Below, in pieces: positions 32,800 through 44,700 of a stretch of 64,000 nt of DNA. Position numbers and translations under genes: made by a program. The first letter of the stretch is position 1, and the number at the start of each line of letters is the position of its first letter. Below the pieces are notes generated by a model that worked only from the letters and a program-made list of their open reading frames with translations, made no database searches and was not told the origin of the DNA. Source of the stretch: Craspedostauros australis (Eukaryota; Bacillariophyta; Bacillariophyceae; Mastogloiales; Achnanthaceae); the NCBI GenBank assembly GCA_026770025.1, contig JAMXDE010000012.1, forward strand, positions 2,130,785 to 2,194,784, given 5' to 3'.

Positions 32800-35700
32800 A
32801 GATGAATTCGTCAACGCCAGGTCCTCCAATCATCGTGTCGCTTGCTGCGCCGCTGATGAATCGGTCATGCCCACCGTTACCGGTGAGGGTACTGCCAGAG
32901 GCGCCTGCTCGGAGAAGATCGTTGGTTGCTGTTCCTACCGTGGTCTCGGCACCGACCTCAGTCGGCACTTCGCTGAGAGTAAGTCGGAAGTCATCCGTGA
33001 TGGTCTCTCCGATGGAGATGAATGTCAAATTGCTGTCTGTGGTGAAACCTGAGATCTCAACCTGGTTGGCTCCGTTCGCCTCGTATCCTGGTGCACACAC
33101 AAGGTACACCTCGTTGGACTGAGCTTCAGTTCCGGTGAAGGTCCACTCCTCCGTCGTCTCGTCGTAGAACAAGCGTCCTCCAGCCGCGGCGTGCAAGACC
33201 ACGCCTGCTGGAAGGTCTGTCAAGGTCAAAGTGATCACTTCTTCTGGGAACTCCCCCAGAGTGGCGCCGCCGCGGGCCCTTGTTCCGATGGTGTCAACCA
33301 TTCGAATATTCATGTCCAACTTGTTTATGCACGTGGTGTTTTCGACATTTTCCGTCAAGATGAGGAATTCATCGGCTGAGGGGCAAACTTCAACCTCAAA
33401 GCTGAACGCACCTTCCGTTTCGTCACCATTGAAATCTTCGATGACGAATCCACGGAGCGTCAGATCCAAGACACCAGAATAGTGTTCCGGTGGCTTGTAC
33501 TCCAGCGTCTCGAGCTCCTCGACAGGGATAAACCATTGGTTGTTACCAGAGTTGGAACCGGCACTGAAGAAGGAACCCTCTGGGACGCCATCAACGACGA
33601 CAGACAACAGCTCGGGACCGTTCGCGGTCTCATTATCAACGAGCTCGGCGACCAGGCCGTACAGTGGGAAGAAGACATCCTCCTCTCCCTTGTTGTCCAT
33701 GCCAGAAATCATTGGAACATCCGCAACCGCATGCACCGTCACAGTGCTCGATGCTTCTGACCACAGCACATGATCTCCATCGTCATCATCAGATGGCTCC
33801 TCGGTGGCGCTGATCACACTGATCGTGACAGCGCCATGCCAATGGACTGGTGGATTGATGACGAAAGATTCGGCCTCTGCAAGCGTCATACGGTAGTACC
33901 CGTCGACGTTCTGTGTAATGCCTCTGAAACTTGTGGTTCCAGATACCATAGTGCCTTCGCTGATAGAGAATGGAGTGTTTCCTGGTGTGTCGAGAGCAAC
34001 ACTCACGTAGACGAACTCATGAACATCTTCACTCCCGTCCACATCTAGTTCGCTGACGGTGATTCGCGCCGAAATCGGGTTGTCTTCACCCACGTCGGGG
34101 GCGTTGATTCTGATCGATGGCCCATCAGCAACAGGGTCGACCTCCACGAAGAGGGTTGTTGGTCCTGTTGTAGCTGTGAGGAACGCATCATTCAATGCGA
34201 ACGCCTCTGCGGTGAAGTTGAGAGTTCCAGAGAAGTCGCCAATTGGGCAAATCTCCACTTCCCTGATGGCATCGGATGACACAGTGTATGTCTCCTTACC
34301 AGTGGCGCGCTCCTGGACGAAGTCACGGAAAGCACCCGTGACGGTCGTGCCTTCTGGCAAGTCCGTGATTTGAATGGATAAGATCACATCACCGGTCTCG
34401 TTGACGCCACGAAGGAGCTGAGCATCAATTGGATAACAGTCGTCTTCCGTGGTGTCATTCGAAAACACAATGAGCTGAGGTACTTCTGGAGGGGTGTATC
34501 CACAGGATTCGATGGAATCGCACGCATCAGGTGGATGGAAGACGGTCATGTTGATCACGGTTTGGTTCTGTGCGACGCTCATTCCATCCAAAGCGATCGC
34601 AGTGAAGGTGAAAATGTTTGTGGAGTTGATGTTGGGCTCGCTCACGATGAACAAGCCTCCATTTCTGGAGGCACTTCGCAACTCTCCTCGTTGGAATAGC
34701 CATGTGTCGTTGCTTGCGCGGAAGCCGACGATGCCTCCTGTGGCGTTCTCCACTCTGAAGCTGAAGTTGAATTCGATTGCCTCCAGAATGTAGTAGATGC
34801 TCTCTGATTCATTACGGTTCAAGTCAATATCGTCTCTGTCGGTAATATTTCCACTGAGTTCAATCGGCAACGGCACGTTCGAAGGTCCAAAGACTTCTGG
34901 CGTCGCGAACACGGTTGGCACATCCGCAACGGGTGCTATTGAGACGCTGAAATTCGCACTCTGGCTGTAGGTGCGAACTTCGAGGTTGCCATTGATTGTC
35001 GCTGTGTCCGTAATCTCTGCCTTGACCGGGAGAGAAAATGGAATATCCGAATCAAGGAAAAGGTCGTAGTCGATCGAAATGCCCGAGATGTTGCCAGGTG
35101 TAATGCTGATGATTCCCGTGGTGTTGTCAAATTCGAAATTTCCATGCAACAGATCAGCAGCAACCAGGTCAACAACAGTTGCATTTTGTTTACCGGTCAG
35201 CATATCCAATCTGGACTGGATTTGTGCATCTTCGATCAAGTTGCTCAAATCGAAAGTGAAGCCAATCACCTTCTCGGAGTTGTCGTTGTCCTTGTATCCG
35301 AAGATGCCGGCATTTGCAAGAGAAATATCCCCGCCTGCTTCCGTTTTTGCTTCGTCCGTTGAGAATGATGTTCTCCAATTTGCGAGGCCATCGACTGTGC
35401 TGTTGTTGATCACAGGGTAGACATCAATTTCGAGGACCCAGGGATCGGATGGAGTCTGATCTCCGTCAAGTTCCTGGGAGAGCGACGAGATCGTAATATG
35501 ATCGTACGTCGTCGCCTGGCTCGGGTCCGCAGCGTTGATCTCTCCGGAGAAATTAGGAATCGGGGGAAGGTACAGATCTGCGACTTGGTCTGGGAACACC
35601 TGGTAACGACCTCCGCCAAGGTATGCGACCGGGTCGCCGGATGACAGCTTTGGTCTCACGCCATCAGGCAGATTTTCGATGATCAACGAGATCGATTCAG

Positions 35701-38700
35701 AAGTATCTGTATCGACAAGCAAGCCAGTGAGGTTGATGGCCGGGCCCAAGAAGTATCGCTCATCCTCGAAAGCATCGATTGCGATTGAACTTGTTCTTGG
35801 CTTGTCGGCAATGCCCGTGATGTCGACGGTGACGTTGTAGTTGAACGCCTTGATATCAATGCCGCCAGTCGTTTGATCCGTGACTTGGATGTACGTCTCC
35901 AATAGGATGGGTCCTTGAAGAGCTTCAGAATAGTGAAGAGGCGGGAGCACCTCCAAATTCTCGATGGCTTCTGGGGGCAAAACGTAACGACCGTCGACAG
36001 GTGTGAGTGTCGTGTCCGCAAAACGCAGCTCAGTCCCTTCCGGAAGATTCGACGCGACGATGAACGCCACGTAGGTCTCAGAACCGTCAAGATCGCCAAG
36101 AGTGATACTGAATGGGACGTCGAGAATGGTGTCTTCCACGCCAATTGCATTGCTCTTTACTCTGACTTCGGGAATGTCTACAACGGGCGCGATGGCGATC
36201 GAAAAATAGTCAGTGACATTTTCAAATTCACTCGTGCCGTCTGCCCCACCGAAACTTGGATTTGCGAACCCAGGAAATTCCTGTGAGATTGTTTGAACTT
36301 TGATTCCTTCTGTTCCGTTCAATCCGGCCGACCAGTTGTCCGCAGCGTCGAATTCGATACCTGAGTTGGCTAGCACAGTGTTGATGGCAGCCACGGCCTC
36401 CACGTCGGTTGCGTCGTCGTCGGCCACATGGATATCATAGACTCCATCGCCGAGGTCGTCAAGTCTTATCAGACCAGTCGACGAAGAGTCAACAATTGTG
36501 CCGATTGGCACCAGGCCATCGCGTGCATGTTCGTAGAGAGGAAGTGTGATCCTGACGAAAGGACGCTCGGACCCGTCAGCATCATTACTGCGATCGATTG
36601 TGAAGTTCAGTGGTATGTTGGGCCCATCTTCCTGGCCTGAAATCAACTTTTCATTGACAATAATCACAGGTACATCTGCAACACCATCAATGGTGACTCG
36701 GTGTTCGTATTCGAAGTCTCCTTCGTTTGCGACGCCAAGATTGATGTCGACAGTGCTGACTTGAACAGTGAAGGAATCATCAAAAGCTGCATGCATTGGC
36801 CCATGATTCATGCTGAATGTTCTGATGGTGTCTCGAATTTCACTTTCTGCTTCGGCGAGCTCTTCTCTGGTGAGGTTCAGGAGGCTGTCAGTGTTGGTGA
36901 TGAGGTCGTGGGTTACGATGTAAGTGTCATTGCCACCATCGTACTCCACCTTCGCGCCACCGACTCCATCGATCGTAGATCCTGGAACTGTTGGGACAAA
37001 GGTTCCGAACCAGTCGAAATCAAGCACTCCTACAGTTGGTGTCCTGTGAATAATGATTTGAGTGATGAACTCCGTCTCTGGATTGTTGCCAACGACCACG
37101 GTTGTGTTCGTTTCGTCCGTGGAATTTGTTCCTCCTGTGACGTTCGTTGGATCGGCTGGGGCTGATTCGTTGAATCCAACATCCACCAGCACCATGTTCG
37201 CAAGGTCTTCACCCACTGATACAAGCTGAATGTCTTCTGTGCCTGACGAAGACGTTGAAACAGGTGGATCAGCCACCGGGAAGATGGTCAAATTGACTCC
37301 CTTGGAAGATGTGAAAGCAGTTGCCGAATTTGTAGCTGATCCATCCACAACGGCACCTCTAACGATCATCGGGAGACGCTCTCCGCTGAAATGATCGCCT
37401 CCTTGGAGTTCGATGGGTTTATTGGGATCAAGTGGGACGCGAATCCAATTCGGATCAGGACCATCGTCAGTCGGAATCTGAACTCCACCAACAAACACCT
37501 TGATACCAGGTGGCGCAGAAAACCGAAGGATCTCGACAAATTGGTTCTCCGAAGCATCTGTGTCAACAATCCCTGTAATGTCCACGGAAGGGAATGGGAT
37601 GCGCGTGTCTTCCAAACCAACCAAGTTCGAGAAATTAAGAACTGCAACGATGGTTTCAGTGATCACAGGGTCCACCGGGATGAGGAATGAATCGACAGCG
37701 GTAGCACGAGGGATGGCGACTTCGCCGTCCTCGGTTGGATTGGACTCAATGGCCGTCACGATGACCGTCACGTTGATGTCCTCTCCATTGAAGAGACCGG
37801 GCTTGATCTCCAAATCGAGCAACGCGGACTCAATGTCATCCGTGGCACCGACGATCACGACGATGCCATCGTCGATGGTGATGTTCACATCTGGGTAGGA
37901 TGCGTTGCTGGGGAATCTCACCACAGGTGCGTTGCCGTTTCCTGGCGTCGTCAGAATGATCGTCACGTTCTCGAACGTCTCCGATCCATCGAAGTCGTTC
38001 AGGCTCACGTTGACTGGGTAGTTCTTCAGCGTCGAGTTCTCGGCGACGGTCACCATGGTCTCATTTCCAGCCTCTACGGATGGCTGATCGACCACGGCGA
38101 GCACTGTCACGTAGTACTTCAGCGAGAACGAGTCTTCGACTGTCGTCACGCCATTCGAGTCTGTCACCGTTCCGTTCAGCTGGACGACGAAGTTCTTGTC
38201 GTCATCGTCGGCCAGGGTGATGTTGAAGCTCTCCAGCACGGTCAGCACCTCGGTGCTGTTGGCTCCGCTGAGGGTGATTGTGGTTCCAGCTGGTCCCTCG
38301 GTCACGTTCACCGTGACGCCCGGGATTCCGTTGTGGCTGGTGGTCTGCAGGTTGGGTGGCAGGCCGGACACGAGCAGATCCAAGGATTCGGATCCGTCCG
38401 TGTCGTCGAGGGAGTCGGCAGAGATGTTGAGCAGCTCGCCGAGCTCCACGATCAGGTCTGTGTCGGCGGTCACCGTCATGACGTTCTCGAACACGGTCAG
38501 GTTCTGCGGGAACAGGTCCGGCAGGTCGGCACTCGGGTTGAGTGTCACTGTGATGAAGTCCACCACAGTCTCTGTCTTGCTGGTTCCGTCCGGTCCTCCC
38601 AGCGAACCGTCGGCGATCTGATCGCCGGTCTCGCGCTCCGTGGACACGGCCTTGACGATGATCGAGTTGTTGCCCTCGTACACGCCGGAAAGCTGGGGAC

Positions 38701-41700
38701 GGGGGGGTGAACAGGATGCCTCTGCCGTTCGTCACGTCCAGGGCATCGTTCAGTGCGTCCTCGCGCGCCTGGGCGCTGTCCTCAAGAGCGGTCAGGTTCG
38801 TTGTGTTCATCACGTACACGCCGTTGCCGAGCGAGGTGAAGGTCACGCCCGTTGGGAGGTTGGCGTTGCCACCAACCACACTCAGCTCACCGATCGGTCC
38901 GAAGTCGTCCGACGGCACCTCCCAGACAATCGAAGTCACCTCCGAGTTGTCCGGTCCGTCTGCGCTGTGCGTCACGTTCACATCGATGATCGCTGTGTTG
39001 TCTTCCTGGATGCTGATGTTGTTGGCGGACACGATCGGTGGGTCCGCGCGGGCCTGGATGATGATCGGATGGACGAAGTCTGTGTCAAACTCGTCCGACT
39101 GCCCGATCTCCACGTCCAGTGTGGTCACTGTCACGTTGATGCTTGTGTCCCTGTCCGTGTGCTCTGGGCCCACGGTGAGGTTGAAGGCGGCCAACGTCTC
39201 GCGGATGTGCTGCTCGGCCTGCTCTCGTGTTGCTTGGTCCAGATCGCCAAGGGTGCCCGCAGAACGGGCATCCTCGATGAGGCTGCTCGTGATGATGTAC
39301 GACAGCGTGTTATCGCCGTTGTTGACGTACTCCACCAGACCGCTGTTCGATCCGGTTCCGTTGCTGTCGATGGTGGGGAGCACGTAGGTTCCGCTGAAGG
39401 AGAATTCCTCCTGGCTGTTGTTTGTGGGCACCGTCAGCCGCACTCGGGTGATGGTCTCGGTGTCGGCGTTGTTGCCAACTCCGCTGCCATCGTCGACGAC
39501 GCGGATTCCGCTCACGGGATCGGCCAGGTCTTCTCCCACTCGCACGGGTGCGTAGTCCTCGATGCCAAGAGAGGCGGTCGAATTGAGGATCGCTGGATCG
39601 GCGACTGGGGCGACAAACACTGGGAAGATCTGTGGCGTCGTAACGCCGCTCACCTCCTCTCCGTTGTCTCCTGTGTCTGTGATGTTCATGCGAACGATCA
39701 ACTCGATCACGCCGCTGAAGTTGTCAGGTGGCACGATGCTCACTTCCTTGTCGGTTGGCAACACCAGGAAGCCATCGGGTGTGAAGTTGTCCGGGTCGGT
39801 GAGGTTGACGGGGACGCCGTCCACCAGGATCTGGCTTCCATCAGGGATGCTTGTTTCGTTGATTTGGAACGATTCGAATGCCTCGGAACCGTCTGGATCA
39901 GACGTAACGTTAATAGTACCAACCTTCAAGTCAATGCCCGTTACTGGATCCTCGATGTCTGACACGTTCGGAAGGATGACCAGATCGGAAACCACCGGAT
40001 CCACCGGGATGACGAATGAATCGACCGAGGTAGCACGAGGGATGGCGACTTCGCCGTCCTCGGTTGGATTGGACTCAATGGCCGTCACGATGACCGTCAC
40101 GTTGATGTCCTCTCCATTTCCAAACCCTGGTCTGATCTCCAGCTCTTCCATCGCTTCTTCGATCTGGCTGGCGTTGCCTGTCAGCGTCACCACGCCATCG
40201 ATGATGGTGATGTTCACATCTGGGTAGGATGCGTTGCTGGGGAATCTCACCACAGGTGCGTTGCCGTTTCCTGGCGTCGTCAGAATGATCGTCACGTCCT
40301 CGAACGTCTCCGATCCATCGAAGTCGTTCAGGCTCACGTTGACTGGGTAGTTCTTCAGTGGCGAGTTCTCGGCGACGGTCACCATGGTCTCATTTCCAGC
40401 CTCTACGGATGGCTGATCGACCACGGCGAGCACTGTCACGTAGTACTTCAGCGAGAACGAGTCTTCGACTGTCGTCACGCCATTCGAGTCTGTCACCGTT
40501 CCGTTCAGCTGGACGACGAAGTTCTTGTCGTCATCGTCGGCCAGGGTGATGTTGAAGCTCTCCAGCACGGTCAGCACCTCGGTGCTGTTGGCTCCGCTGA
40601 GGGTGATTGTGGTTCCAGCTGGTCCCTCGGTCACGTTCACCGTGACGCCCGGGATTCCGTTGTGGCTGGTGGTCTGCAGGTTGGGTGGCAGGCCGGACAC
40701 GAGCAGATCCAAGGATTCGGATCCGTCCGTGTCGTCGAGGGAGTCGGCAGAGATGTTGAGCAGCTCGCCGAGCTCCACGATCAGGTCTGTGTCGGCGGTC
40801 ACCGTCATGACGTTCTCGAACACGGTCAGGTTCTGCGGGAACAGGTCCGGCAGGTCGGCACTCGGGTTGAGTGTCACTGTGATGAGGTCCACCACAGTCT
40901 CTGTCTTGCTGGTTCCGTCCGGTCCTCCCAGCGAACCGTCGGCGATCTGATCGCCGGTCTCGCGCTCCGTGGACACGGCCTTGACGATGATCGAGTTGTT
41001 GCCCTCGTACACGCCGGAAAGCTGGGGACGGGGGGTGAACAGGATGCCTCTGCCGTTCGTCACGTCCAGGGCATCGTTCAGTGCGTCCTCGCGCGCCTGG
41101 GCGCTGTCCTCAAGAGCGGTCAGGTTCGTTGTGTTCATCACGTACACGCCGTTGCCGAGCGAGGTGAAGGTCACGCCCGTTGGGAGGTTGGCGTTGCCAC
41201 CAACCACACTCAGCTCACCGATCGGTCCGAAGTCGTCCGACGGCACCTCCCAGACAATCGAAGTCACCTCCGAGTTGTCCGGTCCGTCTGCGCTGTGCGT
41301 CACGTTCACATCGATGATCGCTGTGTTGTCTTCCTGGATGCTGATGTTGTTGGCGGACACGATCGGTGGGTCCGCGCGGGCCTGGATGATGATCGGATGG
41401 ACGAAGTCTGTGTCAAACTCGTCCGACTGCCCGATCTCCACGTCCAGTGTGGTCACTGTCACGTTGATGCTTGTGTCCCTGTCCGTGTGCTCTGGGCCCA
41501 CGGTGAGGTTGAAGGCGGCCAACGTCTCGCGGATGTGCTGCTCGGCCTGCTCTCGTGTTGCTTGGTCCAGATCGCCAAGGGTGCCCGCAGAACGGGCATC
41601 CTCGATGAGGCTGCTCGTGATGATGTACGACAGCGTGTTATCGCCGTTGTTGACGTACTCCACCAGACCGCTGTTCGATCCGGTTCCGTTGCTGTCGATG

Positions 41701-44700
41701 GTGGGGAGCACGTAGGTTCCGCTGAAGGAGAATTCCTCCTGGCTGTTGTTTGTGGGCACCGTCAGCCGCACTCGGGTGATGGTCTCGGTGTCGGCGTTGT
41801 TGCCAACTCCGCTGCCATCGTCGACGACGCGGATTCCGCTCACGGGATCGGCCAGGTCTTCTCCCACTCGCACGGGTGCGTAGTCCTCGATGCCAAGAGA
41901 GGCGGTCGAATTGAGGATCGCTGGATCGGCGACTGGGGATACAAAGATGGAAAGAGTGACAGGTTCAGACACTCCAGTGGCATTGCCAGTGGAGGATGTA
42001 TCGATGAGAACACCCCGGACAGATGGAGTCAGTTCTCCACTGAAGTGGACGGGGGGAAGGATTGTGATATTCTCATTTGGAATGCGGAGATATCCATCGA
42101 TAGGTGAGGCGGTGATTGGTTCACCATTGAACAGAATGGTCGTGTTCTCCGGCAAACTGCTGATATTCAGCTCCATCAAGAAGATTTCGGATGTATCCGG
42201 GTCAGATCCACCAGTTGCCGAGACTGCGAAGTCCAACTCTTGGTCTTCAATGCCGGTGAAATTTGGTGTTTGTGGGATAACGAAGATTTCATCTGATGCC
42301 ACTGGATCCACCGGGATGACGAATGAATCGACCGAGGTAGCACGAGGGATGGCGACTTCGCCGTCCTCGGTTGGATTGGACTCAATGGCCGTCACGATGA
42401 CCGTCACGTTGATGTCCTCTCCATTTCCAAACCCTGGTCTGATCTCCAGCTCTTCCATCGCTTCTTCGATCTGGCTGGCGTTGCCTGTCAGCGTCACCAC
42501 GCCATCGATGATGGTGATGTTCACATCTGGGTAGGATGCGTTGCTGGGGAATCTCACCACAGGTGCGTTGCCGTTTCCTGGCGTCGTCAGAATGATCGTC
42601 ACGTCCTCGAACGTCTCCGATCCATCGAAGTCGTTCAGGCTCACGTTGACTGGGTAGTTCTTCAGTGGCGAGTTCTCGGCGACGGTCACCATGGTCTCAT
42701 TTCCAGCCTCTACGGATGGCTGATCGACCACGGCGAGCACTGTCACGTAGTACTTCAGCGAGAACGAGTCTTCGACTGTCGTCACGCCATTCGAGTCTGT
42801 CACCGTTCCGTTCAGCTGGACGACGAAGTTCTTGTCGTCATCGTCGGCCAGGGTGATGTTGAAGCTCTCCAGCACGGTCAGCACCTCGGTGCTGTTGGCT
42901 CCGCTGAGGGTGATTGTGGTTCCAGCTGGTCCCTCGGTCACGTTCACCGTGACGCCCGGGATTCCGTTGTGGCTGGTGGTCTGCAGGTTGGGTGGCAGGC
43001 CGGACACGAGCAGATCCAAGGATTCGGATCCGTCCGTGTCGTCGAGGGAGTCGGCAGAGATGTTGAGCAGCTCGCCGAGCTCCACGATCAGGTCTGTGTC
43101 GGCGGTCACCGTCATGACGTTCTCGAACACGGTCAGGTTCTGCGGGAACAGGTCCGGCAGGTCGGCACTCGGGTTGAGTGTCACTGTGATGAGGTCCACC
43201 ACAGTCTCTGTCTTGCTGGTTCCGTCCGGTCCTCCCAGCGAACCGTCGGCGATCTGATCGCCGGTCTCGCGCTCCGTGGACACGGCCTTGACGATGATCG
43301 AGTTGTTGCCCTCGTACACGCCGGAAAGCTGGGGACGGGGGGTGAACAGGATGCCTCTGCCGTTCGTCACGTCCAGGGCATCGTTCAGTGCGTCCTCGCG
43401 CGCCTGGGCGCTGTCCTCAAGAGCGGTCAGGTTCGTTGTGTTCATCACGTACACGCCGTTGCCGAGCGAGGTGAAGGTCACGCCCGTTGGGAGGTTGGCG
43501 TTGCCACCAACCACACTCAGCTCACCGATCGGTCCGAAGTCGTCCGACGGCACCTCCCAGACAATCGAAGTCACCTCCGAGTTGTCCGGTCCGTCTGCGC
43601 TGTGCGTCACGTTCACATCGATGATCGCTGTGTTGTCTTCCTGGATGCTGATGTTGTTGGCGGACACGATCGGTGGGTCCGCGCGGGCCTGGATGATGAT
43701 CGGATGGACGAAGTCTGTGTCAAACTCGTCCGACTGCCCGATCTCCACGTCCAGTGTGGTCACTGTCACGTTGATGCTTGTGTCCCTGTCCGTGTGCTCT
43801 GGGCCCACGGTGAGGTTGAAGGCGGCCAACGTCTCGCGGATGTGCTGCTCGGCCTGCTCTCGTGTTGCTTGGTCCAGATCGCCAAGGGTGCCCGCAGAAC
43901 GGGCATCCTCGATGAGGCTGCTCGTGATGATGTACGACAGCGTGTTATCGCCGTTGTTGACGTACTCCACCAGACCGCTGTTCGATCCGGTTCCGTTGCT
44001 GTCGATGGTGGGGAGCACGTAGGTTCCGCTGAAGGAGAATTCCTCCTGGCTGTTGTTTGTGGGCACCGTCAGCCGCACTCGGGTGATGGTCTCGGTGTCG
44101 GCGTTGTTGCCAACTCCGCTGCCATCGTCGACGACGCGGATTCCGCTCACGGGATCGGCCAGGTCTTCTCCCACTCGCACGGGTGCGTAGTCCTCGATGC
44201 CAAGAGAGGCGGTCGAATTGAGGATCGCTGGATCGGCGACTGGGGCGACAAACACTGGGAAGATCTGTGGCGTCGTAACGCCGCTCACCTCCTCTCCGTT
44301 GTCTCCTGTGTCTGTGATGTTCATGCGAACGATCAACTCGATCACGCCGCTGAAGTTGTCAGGTGGCACGATGCTCACTTCCTTGTCGGTTGGCAACACC
44401 AGGAAGCCATCGGGTGTGAAGTTGTCCGGGTCGGTGAGGTTGACGGGGACGCCGTCCACCAGGATCTGGCTTCCATCAGGGATGCTTGTTTCGTTGATTT
44501 GGAACGATTCGAATGCCTCGGAACCGTCTGGATCAGACGTAACGTTAATAGTACCAACCTTCAAGTCAATGCCCGTTACTGGATCCTCGATGTCTGACAC
44601 GTTCGGAAGGATGACCAGATCGGAAACCACCGGATCCACCGGGATGACGAATGAATCGACCGAGGTAGCACGAGGGATGGCGACTTCGCCGTCCTCGGTT

